A stretch of 64,000 bases of DNA, taken from Adineta ricciae. Its lineage: Eukaryota > Rotifera > Eurotatoria > Adinetida > Adinetidae. Under the pieces are notes generated by a model that had not been told where the DNA came from, did not search any database, and saw only the letters and a list, made by a program, of their open reading frames with translations. Shown piece by piece: positions 24,111 to 36,177 of the stretch; position 1 is the first letter of the stretch; every line of letters starts with the position of its first letter. The stretch is from positions 124,001 through 188,000 of the forward strand of contig CAJNOJ010000013.1 in assembly GCA_905250025.1 (NCBI GenBank). Reading direction: 5' to 3'. The position numbers and the translations under genes are program-made.

Positions 24111-25035
24111 GTTCGATATATTTATACGGGACGTTCAAACGTAATTTCGAAAAGATTTTTTGCTTATCTTTATACATTCGTTTTATAATCATAGTCAAGT
24201 AGATAAGGTTTCTCTCATTTTTTTTTCTTAAACCTACGCTCTTACGCCTCTTTTAGATTCACTAACTAAAAACAAGTGTTTTGCATCTATTCGTATAAGT
24301 ACATAGAGAAATCACTTCGATTTCTTTTCATGATGTTGTAAAGTATTCTGGCGACTATGAGAGTTTTTTTCATCAACTAGCATAGAAGTGGAAAAGAAGT
24401 ACATACAATAAAACAATCCCCGAAGCACTCAATGTCTTTCACGCGTACATCAAGGCTTTTGCCGTAGAGCAGAATCGGATGCTTTTAACATCAGTCTTCC
24501 GAAACTTTCGTGCAATACACGTATTATCGAAAAACTAACATGATGTATACTGTAGAGATCTCGTCGTAACTCCACTTGATCTGCACAAGTAGCAAGTCAT
24601 ATTTTTGATTATGTACAAAAATGTCACTCATTGGTATACCATATTTCTGAACTAATATTGACTCTTTTTCTGTTGCATGGCATTGTTAGCTAAGTTTCTT
24701 ATCATGCGTCTAAAGCGAGAAAAAAAGAGAAAAACATGTTGTTTAGTTGACAAAACATGATGTTACTCAATTTCTTTGCTCCCTTTCTCTCGCTCTATAC
24801 TTTCTCTTTTATTAATTGATGTGGAGAACGGTAGGTCGGTGCCTGCGTGTGGTAGGACATTAAATACATATTATCGTCGTGAAAGGCGTATTGAAGTGTA
24901 TTAGTAATGGAATGATTATTCATTCATACATGACTTTTATAATCGACATCAAAACAAAAAATAAATCTCTCTTTCGGGACGATTCTAGATGTCGAAATTC
25001 TTCGATTTTATCTTTGGGTATGATCGACAGTTGCA

Positions 25036-28000
25036 ATGAGAGCACTGTTTTTGCTCTACTATTTGTTCGTTCAATCGACGATTATCTACGGTAGGAGGAA
25101 GAGGAAAGTTAAAGCCTATGAATCACCATGAAAAATGCGCTATTCTTAGGTCTCAATCAATATTTGGGTTGCTTTGTTAATCCAAATGAGACACATGATT
25201 CTGAAATAATCATCGGTCAATATGAACAGCTGATTCCTGAACAATGTATTCGTGCATGTCAAGAAAACGACTATAATTACGCTTCTATTCAATATGGTAG
25301 TGAATGTCGATGTATTCAACAGTATGACGAGTTTGGTCAAGTGTCGGATGATGAATGTTATTATTCATGTGTGACATCCGAAAAATGTGGTGGTGACCAG
25401 AATCGAAAGAGTATTTACAATGTCTTGACATCTGTAACGCCAACTCGTACAGGTAGTTTGTTCTGTTCAAATCGAGAATTGATGTTGAAAGAAATGAGAC
25501 ATTTTGCGTTTGTTTAGATTCTGTGTGCTCGAATACATTCAAAGGTTATCAAGGTTGTTTTAATGACGTAATGTTCGCGACGGTGATAGGTGTTGTGGAG
25601 GCGGTGGAACAATGTTTGCTGTATTGTGCTGTAAACTTTAATTATGCAGGCATTAGTAATGGGTAAATCTTTTCCGAATTACAATCATATGACAATTTAT
25701 TGTGATATGCTTTAGTAATTTGTGTAAATGTGGTAATCATGCAAATCAATCTTCCGTAAATCCTACTCTATGCAATATTCCGTGTGGTCGAAATCAAAAC
25801 AACAAAGAAACGGTTTGCTGTGGTGGTTCATATGTACTCAGTGTCTACGACGTTAAGAATTATCGTTAGTATCACGACAGTTTACATCTATATTCGTAGA
25901 GGTATTTCGTATTTCTGAATTTGTTTTTAGCAACTCACTCGTACAAAGAACATGTTCGAGGTACGTGCACGATCAGACTTTGATCATCTATATATGTATC
26001 TATGATATTTTGTTTTTGTTTCAGTGAAACGAGCTGGTAAGAATCTTTGACAGAATGTTCTCTTCTGCTGAGAGTTTACCTCATTCTTAGTTTTATGTTA
26101 ACGGTTTCTTTTTCTAAAATGCTAACTCTACATAAATCTGCTAATTTGTTGTGTCTTCTTCATCGATATAGATTCTGTCAATAACGGATTCCAAACAGAA
26201 ATTTGCCAACCTATTCGACGCTTTTGCTTCTTATAATGCATATCTTCTTCTGCTATGAAAACCAATGACTGTTTGTCCTTGCTTAACAGAAAAAAGAAAC
26301 ACGGTTTATTGCAATTTCTGTGGATATCATTTCATTTGAGTTTACCTCTGGTTACCTTTTCCTTTCTATCTAGATGGAGATGCAACATTTGCTAGTGCAC
26401 AAACAACCGTTTCATCAATGAGCACTGCTATTTATCAATCAAATATGACTTACAATGTTAGTTCTGATCAGGTAACAACACAGGCTACTCTATTCAGCAC
26501 AACAACTGCAAATTCAACCAACAACTTAGTCGTCACATCAGCTAGTACTAATATAAATACCGCTGGATTAACAAGCATTATCCAAAATACTTCGTTATCA
26601 TCAACGGCCGCGGTTTCTTCAACAAATAATTTACAAGTGACAACAGCTACAATCGGAAACACTATTGCGTCTGCCAGTACGACTGCTTTCTCGAATGCTA
26701 CACTGAATGTTGGCACGTCTACGTTACTTCAACCAAATTCCACTCAAGCAAGTAGTGCACCGATCGTAACTACAATTCCGATAACTCAAGCATCATCATC
26801 ACATGCAGATACATCAAGTAGCTCGTCTACTTCTTCAACACTCAGTAGCACAATTGCGATAGGTACTACGGCCATGGCCAGTCTTATTACAAGTGCATCA
26901 ACCGCAACAACGATGGCAATAATAACAACAGCTGGTGTCACGTCGATGTCATCTGCACATGCAGATGCGAGCTCCATTGTTACTACAATCACATCACAAA
27001 TGCTGGTTACAACACAATCGTCAACTTCCGGATTGGTCCGTGACACAAGTATGAGTACAGCTCCATCAATACTCCCAAGTACACATCAAGTAACTACGAA
27101 TCCCACAACAAGCACTACACCTGTGTCAACATTCTCGACTGGATTCACAAGTCAATCAACTATCCAGGTAGACACATCTTCTAAAACATATACCAGTGTA
27201 CTGTCATCAATATCATCCACACTTACAACTCAAACTATTCAAAGCACAATAGTCACCACTACTAATGTGATGCAGACTTCCTCTGTGATATTGACAAGCT
27301 TGTCATCTCACTACACTGGTGTATCACAAGATACTAGCACTGCTATTTCTTCAATTTTATACACATCCGGCCCCACTGTACCAAGCACTAGTTCGTCACT
27401 AGCGCACATCGGTACATCCTCACATACAGACACAAGTCAAATGCTTTCTAGTGCACCCCCAAGCACGACTACGTTAACTACCGTGACTCAGTCAGCAACA
27501 GCAACTTCATTATCATTGCACACCGACACAACTCAACCACACACAAGTGCCTCACTAAACACTGTTTCTACAATGTTTAGCTCCCCCACAACATCGACCA
27601 ATTTATCGACGTTACACACAGATACATCAATGGCATCGCAGTCTGCTATGTCGTCGTCGTCATCATCTCCGCATACTGACACGAGTCAAACAGCTAGTAG
27701 CAGTGCCATAACAAGCACCATCATTACGATAACAGCATCGCCAACACATCTTTCGTCTTCATCGCTACACACGGATCTTAGTTCAGTCAGTAGTAGTATA
27801 ATGACGAGTATTCTACCAACAATTACGTCAACATCGCCTACTTCATTTTCAAGTGGCTCATCCCTGCATACAGACACAAGCCAAACTGCTAGTGTCAGTA
27901 CCATGACAAGTACCGTTATTACGATAACAGCATCGACAACACATCTCTCGTCTGTATCACCACATGCGGATCTTAGTTCTGTCTCCGGTGGTACAGTAAC

Positions 28001-31000
28001 AAGTACTATGGCGATAATTACATCACTGTCACCTACTTCATTCTCAAGTGGCTCATCCCTGCATACAGACACGAGTCAAACTGCTAGTATCAGCGCCATG
28101 ACAAGTACCGTTATTACGATAACAGCATCGACAACGCACCTTTCGTCTTCATCGCTACACATGGATCTTAGTTCAGTCGGTAGTAGTACAATGACGAGTA
28201 TTCTATCAACAATTACGTCAACGTCACCTACTTCATTCTCAAGTGGCTCATCCCTGCATACAGACACAAGCCACACTGCTAGTAGCAGTGCCATAACAAG
28301 CACCGTTATTACGATAACAGCATCGTCAACACATTTTTCGTCTTCATCGCTACACACGGATCTTAGTTCAGTCGGTAGTAGTACAATGACGAGTATTCTA
28401 TCAACAATTACGTCAACGTCACCTACTTTATTCTCAAGTGGCTCATCCCTGCATACAGACACGAGCCAAACTGCTAGTAGCAGTGCCATAACAAGTACCG
28501 TTATTACGGTAACAGCATCGACAACGCACCTTTCGTCTTCATCGCTACACACGGATCTTAGTTCAGTCGGTAGTAGTACAATGACGAGTATTCTATCAAC
28601 GATTACGTCAACGTCATCTACTTCATTCTCAAGTGGCTCATCCCTGCATACAGACACAAGCCACACTGCTAGTAGCAGTGCCATAACAAGTACCGTTATT
28701 ACGATAACAGCATCGACAACGCATCTCTCGTCTTTATCGCTACATACGGATCTTAGTTCTGTCTCCGGTGGTACAGTAACAAGTACTATGACAATAATCA
28801 CATCACTGTCACCTACTTCATTTTCAACTGGTATATCCTTGCACACAGATACAAGTCAAACTATCACGAGTACTAATGCCATGACAAATACAGCTACTAC
28901 GATCACAGCATCTGCAACTCATCTCTCGTCTGCATCATTACATACGGATTTCAGTTCAGTCAGTAGCAGTTCAATGGCAAATACTGTGACATTTACATCG
29001 ACACCGTCCATTTCACTCTCAAGTAGTAGATCTCTGTATACGGATACGAGTCAAAGTCTGGGTAGCTCACCAACATCGCACACTGCTACTTCATCAATGC
29101 AAACTAGTGGTGCATCATCTTTATCTCCAGGAACGTATACTAGTCAAACACTTACTAGTACAGCTGCTGCATTACACACTGATACATCGTCTGCAGTTAC
29201 AAGCCAAACGGTTAGTAGTTCAACACTATCTACCATGTGGTCGAGTCCTTCTTCTGCCTACACAAGCATGTCACACCAAACAAGCACTGGTATTTCGTCA
29301 TCGTTGCATACCGACACAAGTCAAATGGCAGTAACATCAACCATAAATACGCAGACCATAACTTTTACTTCGTCTTCTGTTATCAGCAGTCAAGGATCTA
29401 CATATACAGCAACTGCGGCTAGTTTTAGTTCAACATCAATTCATACTGATTCAAGTCAGATTACTAGCTCTTCATCAATTATTCTTTCAACGCTGACAAG
29501 CTCAAGATCAGACAGTACCTCAAGTTTGCTATTAGCATACACTAGTTATTCTTCAACAGCGTCATCGATGACGGCAACTTCCACTGCTTTTAGTAGCACA
29601 CAATCATCGTTGATGAGCTCAGCTACTACATTTACACACACTTCTGCAGCACCATCTACGTCAGTGTATACACATACATCAACTGTTGTGAGTTCTTCAG
29701 TAACATCTTCGAGTATACTACTGACTTCTTCTACTGGTACATCAAGTATTATTATGCAAACAACAGTTACCAGTGCTTCTTCCCCGTCTCCACATACAGG
29801 TAAGAACAATGAGCAAAATCCGACATTCTCATTTTAATTACCGCTTTTTACATTGACAGATACTACTTCTCAAACAACAGTAACAATAGGAAATTCGGCC
29901 AGTGCTATCACTACTGTCTCTTCTATTGTCAGCTCGCCCAGTTCTGTCGCAACGTCTACTGTTAGTACCAGTCAACACACAGCTTTTACAAGTGCGGCTA
30001 CGTCCGTGACAGCATCAGTATCTCAAACAACCGGACAAACGTCTACTAGTACTAGCACGACTACGACAACAGCGACTTCGCAGTCAAATATTATTGCTAC
30101 AGGTTTGATAGATTTGAAATGATTTATTCCTCAATAACTTTAGGTCGATATTTTTTGTTCTGTTTTAGTAATCAGAGTTTTCGGAACAAAACCGCTTAAT
30201 ACATCGGATTCAAACCAGATAGCTAGTCTCAAGAGTGGCTTAGCTGCTGTTATCACATTGGGTTTCCAGTGTTTAGCTAATCCATCATATTCGCAGTGTT
30301 CATCTTCGTCACGACGTAGACGTCAAACAACTTCTACTTACACTGTAGACATTATCGGAAATATAACGCAGGTGCGTATAGAAATACTGCTGTTTATGTT
30401 TGGAAAAGTTTCCTATAATTATCGTTCATCATCTTTCAGATTTCAAATTCTAATAATCCGCAACTGTATATGATCAATTATACCGTCACTGAAACAAACG
30501 GTAGTGGCAGTGCACAACTAGCTACAGATAAAGTGTACGTTGCTACACAAACTGTGCCACGAGATCAAATAGCGTCTTTGCTTGGTTTCGCAGTTGATGG
30601 TGATTTCGTCAGTAATGGTAAGGCAGCCACTGCGCCGTCCACCACTGATTCTAAACTATGGATTATTGGCGCTGTTCTGGGACCACTTTTTTTCGTCCTA
30701 TTACTCATTGGTTCAGGATGTTTCTTCTATTACAAATGTCGACCAAGACCGTATAACAACAGCAGTGCTCAAGTAATTCCATTTTAATTATCATCACTTT
30801 CTGTTTTCTATATCAGAATGCTTATTTTCTCGTTTAAGGCTGTTTACAATGCTCCACAAGCTCCTAATCCAACACAAGTAAGCTTGTAGAAAGATTACAG
30901 ACAGACGGCCACTGAATGTTTTGTTTTTAAATAGAATTATCAACGGATTTTGAATGAGCCACGAAAAGATCAGCCGACACCTACGACTAATATTCGGCAA

Positions 31001-32271
31001 TTACCACAAAACGATCTTCTCGTTGGACGTTCCACTACGCCACCGCGTCGTTTGCCACCCGTAGAATTACAAAACACTGCTAATGATCGTGCTCCACAAT
31101 CTCCAGTAGTTGAGATACCCATGCAAGAAATACGTCGTCAAAATGATGTCGACCGATGGCGAAATAAACTTCGCTTACAAGAAAAATTTGAAGTAAACTC
31201 TAAAAGAGGTCTTATTTGAAATAATAAAGGAATTCTATTGTTTTATTTTTCAGGAACGTTATTCGGATCCACTAGCAGACCTTGATCGAGCGCGTCGTTC
31301 ATCAGTATCAAACAGAGCGTTAGTACCTAGTAAGTAGACTAAGTGATCATAGTTCATATTGCACAAAATGCGTCATTCTGTGATCTCTCTTTGTAGTTGC
31401 TAATCAAGCAATAGCATATCAATCTGATCCTACGAATGTCTATGTTCGATCAAATAACAATTTAAACATGCATGATCCACCTCGGACAGTACGTCGTACA
31501 CCGCACACAGCAGAAATAGAAGCTGGACGAAACCAGTTACATCGTTTATTGGATGAAGTTTTGGATAAAGTCGAACCTGCTGACGTCTATGATCCTGATT
31601 CAAACACAGAACGACGACGGCAACGTCGTCAACAGCGCAGCATTCATAGTGGCATATACAATCCGAGAAATCCTCCTTCGATCAATGGTAATTATCAACC
31701 GCAGCACATGCCGATTGTGCCGCAAGTACTAGAACGTCCGAATTCAACACTTCTCAGCTTTCATCATAATCCCTACGAAGCAGGTGATCGTGCATATGAA
31801 ATCGAACGTTATGCACCTGTAGAATTAAAACCTAAATATGCGTCGGATGACGTCAGCATTCGACAGCGTTACTCCCAATCGTCTCCTTACTCGAATCCCT
31901 CATTATACAAAAATGATTCTGTATCAAGAAATCGCCCTATAACTGCAGCTGATGTCTACCATCGTCCTCACGGACAACGACAACATCGATTCCATGAAAA
32001 CGAAGTGTATGTTGACACAATATCTAACCCACGCGACGATCCTCGCACTCCGATACAAAATGCATGGGTGCACGAAGACGTTCCTGATCGGCCAATGTTT
32101 CAGTTAAATCCATCCGATGTCAATAACGATTCCTCGAAACACAATGATTTTCACGATGAATACATCATCGCTAAGCAAAGTGTTGTCAATACGAAAAATT
32201 TAATATCATCCATACAAGACGAGCTACAACATATCGTGGCTGAACCACCGTCAGACAGCTATCATGCATAG
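25036..32271 (+). CDS. Large WSC-domain, mucin-like type I membrane protein
   Basis: Fourteen exons join in phase (25036-25090, 25150-25452, 25518-25662, 25716-25864, 25932-25961, 26025-26036, 26374-29799, 29860-30102, 30169-30371, 30440-30772, 30839-30877, 30935-31192, 31254-31329, 31397-32271), giving about 2048 residues. A signal peptide (residues 1-18, MRALFLLYYLFVQ) precedes two Cys-rich WSC domains (YLGCFVN...ECRCIQ; YQGCFND...CKCGN), a Ser/Thr-rich mucin region of about 1200 residues built largely from HTDTS-type repeats, a juxtamembrane module with a basic SRRRRQ site that could be cut by furin, one TM helix (about residues 1595-1618, LWIIGAVLGPLFFVLLLI) and a tail of about 430 residues rich in Arg, Pro and Asp. 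Exon 6 is a 12-nt microexon. The tail and juxtamembrane region faintly recall KIAA1549-type proteins, which I cannot confirm. Likely role: glycocalyx or surface sensor. AATAAA at 32499. Confidence 0.85.
27660..28860 (+). repeat. 195-bp tandem repeat coding a 65-residue mucin unit
   Basis: The block GCTCATCCCTGCATACAGAC recurs at about 27856, 28051, 28246, 28441 and 28636, an exact 195-bp spacing. Each unit codes 65 residues with two half-units, one containing SSLHTDTSQTAS and one containing SSLHTDLSSV. Units differ by scattered substitutions and decay into looser HTDTSQ copies on both flanks. The exact period keeps the coding frame. Confidence 0.95.
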
Positions 32272-32603
32272 AATTCTTTCTTATCTGTTGTACTCTTATG
32301 TGGTGCGATATACATGTTTATACGAATGCTTATTTATGCGGGAAAACTAAAATTCTCTTTCTTCTCTCTATTTTCGCTACATGGTTTGCTTATGTGAATG
32401 CTTAGTTGCTTTTTCCAGGGAATATTTGATTTCTTTACAACGAAGTATTCCTGTTGTTTTTCATAAATCAGTGATCTTTGTTCTTGTATCGTTAAAAAAT
32501 AAATAAATATTTGTGTGTTTTCACTTGGAAGCATTAATTCCGTTCGTGTTCAATCGTGAATGTATAATGAGAAGAGATTTTGAAGGTTAAAATATATTTT
32601 TAT
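32272..32603. other. Convergent 3' region
   Basis: 332 bp between the stops of the WSC/mucin gene (plus) and cyclin H (minus), with AATAAATAAATA near 32499 for the plus-strand transcript. No coding signal. Confidence 0.55.
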
Positions 32604-33899
32604 TTAACAAATAGAATTGGTCATGGCTAAACAGAAGGAAGAAGATATAGATATTATTTTCTTCCGGTGCAATTCGAGTATATTTACTAAATTTCTTGCT
32701 TCATAATCTGTTACAGCTTGAAATTGTTCCAAACGCCGCTTTTTGTATGCTTCTGTACGGGGATCATTGTCAGTATTGTAACATTTCTCCAACTTTTCGA
32801 TTATCTGTTTCACTTCGCTCTTTTTAAATTTCGCTGGTGTATTCACAGCATTGGCAATCACTAAAACGGCAATGATGTTTCATGTTCAACAACTCCAAAC
32901 GTCATTTACATCGAATTGTTTCTTTAACTTGTTGCATTTGAGCTGATTCTAATGAGCCATAAACATGCTTGAGAATGTAGTCATCAATATTGACTTTTGC
33001 CTTCACTGAAGCAAATACTAATGCTGTCAGGGCGATCTAAATACAAATTAGGTTATATTCCTTTGGGAAAATATCCACTTAGATTACCTGCGAGGGAGGA
33101 AAAAGAAAATAGACATCTGTTAGTAATGTTTTATCGAGAAATTCATAGCCAGTAACACGTAACTGATCAGCATCGTTGACATTTTCACGTAAATAATGAG
33201 TCTAATTTATTCAAACCGAAAAATTCATGAGAAAGTTGTCTTTGCTCAATGTCGTACTTTCAAATCAATAATTAAACCTTCGAATGGTCGATATGCAGTA
33301 TGTACAACCAATTGGAAATGAAGTTTTTCAATTAATAGAAGTTCATATGATAGAAGTATATCAGCTGTATGATTGACATTTGCACTTTCTTTGATATTGG
33401 CAACAAACTCTTCCATTGATATTCTTAATTCTTCCGTTTTGCCAGTTAAATATATACAGATTAGACTAGAAGAAGAAAAAAAACGTTTGCTTATCGAAGA
33501 TCGTCATTTTTTACTAGATATCTCTGGGATGATATTCCATGACGGAATTATTCAAATAAAAGCGTTTGAAATATTGCATCGCCACAGCCTAGAAAAGGAG
33601 TATTTTTCACACACGCGTAGATTTTTCAACATACAATGGCCATCTTTGTCATTGGCGGTCGAAACTTCTCACAAAAATCTTTCAGTTGGATTTCATAATA
33701 GCGTATAACCATAGCTTCTTCTTCCACAGTTAAACAATCTCGCGATACCTATTTGATTTCAAGAAACACATTGAATTCATCGGGATTCATTCGAACTTAC
33801 ATGTTTTTGCACATATTCAGCATTTGTCTTCGCACGTAGATCTTTCAACTGCTCGACAGTGAATAGCCATTGAGTGTACTGCGTACTTAAATGATACAT
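32604..33899 (-). CDS. CCNH: Cyclin H, CDK-activating kinase subunit
   Basis: Regulatory subunit of the CDK7-cyclin H-MAT1 kinase of TFIIH, acting in transcription initiation and CDK activation. Seven exons (33899-33801, 33748-33635, 33588-33515, 33465-33258, 33201-33088, 33036-32910, 32860-32604) join in phase to about 330 residues, matching the family. Signature blocks: EEEAMVIRYYE, YFKRFYLNNSVMEYHPR, LTGKTEE, SYELLLIEKLHFQLVVHTAYRPFEGLIIDLK and FPPSQIALTALVFASVKA (second cyclin box). The ATG at 33899-33897 follows the TAG stop of NUDT22 (33902-33900) with no base in between, and that TAG is preceded by a pyrimidine-rich tract, so it reads as a splice acceptor. Confidence 0.94.
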
Positions 33900-33914
33900 C
33901 TACAAAAATAATCG
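33897..33914 (-). promoter_or_regulatory. Putative trans-splice acceptor shared with a stop codon
   Basis: On the minus strand the sequence reads ATTATTTTTGTAG then ATG. TAG is the in-frame stop of NUDT22, its AG is a good 3' splice site, and ATG starts cyclin H. With no upstream room for a cyclin H 5' UTR, the simplest reading is spliced-leader addition at this AG. Inference from sequence; not shown by transcript data. Confidence 0.5.
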
Positions 33915-34843
33915 AGAATAAGCAGACACAGTCGCGTGACAAGCTGGTGTTATCGAAATAGATGTTGAAGAAAGGTTCACAAGATCAGAAATGTTCTCTA
34001 ATGGCCAAAATTTCAATTCACTAGATTCGAATGCTTCGGTATGCGTTTGAAGATCATAACGTTGTTGCAATTCATTCGATGACATGGATGTTCTAGAAAA
34101 GCAACAATTGTATTAAAATTATTTTTCGTAACATTCATACCGAAGACAAGACTCAACAGCAGGTCGACCGTGTTGATTTAAATTACGCGTAATTATAAGA
34201 ATGAAGAAAAATGAGTCAACGAGAAGCGTAGTTCGATCAACATTCGTCTCATCGACACATTCAGCAATGGTTGATAAACGAATTTCGTCGATAATATCTT
34301 GTTTCGAATACGATTTCGCATTTCTGAAACGACAAAAGTTAATAGACTTTCATTCAATTCTTGAACTTACTTCGGTTCGGGATGACCACCGGGTAAATCA
34401 TAAAGATTTGGTGAATCTACACAGTTAGAATTTCGCTTTATCAAAACGATCTTATCGTCCGAGGTTATCAGTAGACATCCGACACCCAGAGGATGTGAGA
34501 GATGATCTTCAGTTATATATTGACGAATATCATTCGATAATTTTTGTTGTTGTGTGCAAATAAACGATTTGTAATCAGTTAAGCCAAGTTTGAGCACAAA
34601 TTCATTGGTATTTTCATCGGTCGTTTTCGTTTCAATGGAATGTAATCGAAACTTGGATTCATTGAAGAGAACGCGCCCTGGTTTTGTATCAGCTAATAAT
34701 TGATTCCATCTTTCATCTAACTTTTCCTGAATATCATCCGGCAACGATTTCGCGTTGTACAACTCAGGATTGAAATCAATCAATAATTCATCGAATTTCA
34801 ATGGTTTGTTCAAGTTTAATATATCAACCCAAGTTGAAAACAT
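33900..34843 (-). CDS. NUDT22: Nudix hydrolase, NUDT22-like (UDP-sugar hydrolase)
   Basis: Homologue of NUDT22, which hydrolyses UDP-glucose/galactose to UMP and sugar phosphate. Three exons (34843-34371, 34323-34141, 34092-33900) join to about 282 residues. The match covers the family-specific N-terminal half (FRLHS, LKLGLTDYK, SHPLGVGCLLIT), the DLPGGHPEPK start of the Nudix box, and the remainder of that box in exon 2 (DEIRLSTIAECVDETNV), which is atypical as in the family. The C-terminal residues (AYSRLFL) are also the polypyrimidine tract of the next gene's acceptor. It lies 107 bp downstream of MRPS18A and abuts cyclin H, all on the minus strand. Confidence 0.88.
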
Positions 34844-34950
34844 TTATATACTAAAAACAATGAATTCATAGATTAGAGTGTTGCTCATTTTATTTTGTAA
34901 GTGTAACTATCTTTTATTTAAAAAAACAACAACAAACAAACACACGCAAT

Positions 34951-35681
34951 CTACGGTCCGAGATAGTGACCTTTCTTTTTCAATACTTCATATTTCTCCC
35001 AATAAGAATTGTATTGTTCGAATTCAGGTCTTAATGTTGGATCAACAAGAAGCGGTTCACGTTTGGTGACAGCAACAGTTGGATATGAAATGAGACCAGT
35101 CATTCGAGCTTGACGAATCAACGTATGCAATTTATCGTTCTGTTTCGGACATAAACCGGTGATCTCAGGAGGAAGAATAGTGCCATCTTTTCGAAGGTAT
35201 TGTCGAAGAACAAGAACATCCTTAACGACAAGAATACGATTTGAAAACATTGAAATCACTCGTTTTCTCATACAGTATGTTGAATGTGAATAGAACGACG
35301 ATCGAATTTACACCAAAGACATACTTGTTCAGGTCCGGATAATTTCAGAACATTCTTTTCATTGTCGTCAATATATTCTCCTTCATACTAAATACAATCA
35401 AGCAAGTCATAATTCGTAAGAAATTCATTTAAACTTACGGTAATTACATTGCCTTCAACTTTTTCTGTGACTAAAATGAAACGATGGGATTTTTAGATAA
35501 TATCACTCAACAAAATCTATCGAAGTCGTGATCTCATCGATTCACATGTTGTGAGCTTAGTCGATGCACGAATCTTCTTACTTTTCTTCAGTCCGACTGT
35601 CTGTGTCAAATGAAATAATCGTTTTGATGATGCTAAAACGTTCGGATTCACCAATTTAACTACGGACAAGAACTTCAACAT
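34951..35681 (-). CDS. MRPS18A: Mitochondrial ribosomal protein S18A (mL66)
   Basis: Mitoribosome component of the bS18 family. Four exons (35681-35582, 35470-35439, 35387-35274, 35220-34951) join to about 171 residues. The N-terminus (MLKFLSVVKLVN, basic, no acids) fits a mitochondrial presequence. The core has VCLWCKF (a Cys pair), DVLVLRQYLRKDGTILPPEITGLCPKQ and LIRQARMTGLI. The TILPPEITGLC form and the preceding EGNVITYEGEY block favour the S18A paralogue over S18B or S18C. TTTTGCAG stands directly before the ATG. Confidence 0.85.
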
Positions 35682-36177
35682 CTGCAAAAGAAATCTTTCG
35701 TCGACTGTATTTAATTATTTGTTAATATTTGTCGGGTAGAAATAAAGCAAAACAAGATATCACGATGTTTAATAAAATAAGGATTTGAAAAAAAAAACAT
35801 ACACATCAACAAAAACGTATTCTCGGAACATTCAAATTTAGAAAGGAACTTTCCAAACAGTCATACTCACTCAATAGGATCGTGATCGAAATCTGAACAT
35901 GGCACAAAAAACAGACGTAAGAACTCATTTTGCATGTGCATATGTATTTGATCAATGATATGTACTAAGCCAACTATACAGATATACAAATAAGCAAGAA
36001 AAATGAGAAAATGCTCGGTATATACGTGAAATAGAAAAGAAGACAAGCATTCTCGGATAAGTTGAAATCGACAAAACAATCATTTGAATAAATAGAAAAG
36101 ATAAATCGTCGTTTGTCTCGTCTATATGGAATGAAAATGACACAACACTGTTGGAAATGGATATGATATGCATATTT
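35682..36177. other. Short intergenic region
   Basis: About 500 bp between the Munc18 stop and the MRPS18A start, both on the minus strand. Open frames here are AT-rich and without domains. Confidence 0.5.

Larger units (their letters stand above)
22888..25035. other. Intergenic region, one doubtful small ORF
   Basis: About 2.1 kb between the divergent starts of SMT and the WSC/mucin gene. It has a TTTTC pentanucleotide repeat at 23331-23356 and AT-rich sequence. One minus-strand open frame (23838-24110, listed separately) is the only coding-like segment. Confidence 0.5.

Noticed and set aside
26468-27046. Antisense ORFs over the mucin 5' part
   Set aside because: Same cause as above: reverse complement of Ser/Thr-rich codons.
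28076-28846. Antisense ORF of 256 codons (and 27686-28072, 128 codons) with regular 65-residue repeats
   Set aside because: It is the mirror of the 195-bp Ser/Thr repeat on the other strand. The repeated, stop-poor composition forces long antisense frames. The plus-strand frame has correct splice joins and mucin composition.
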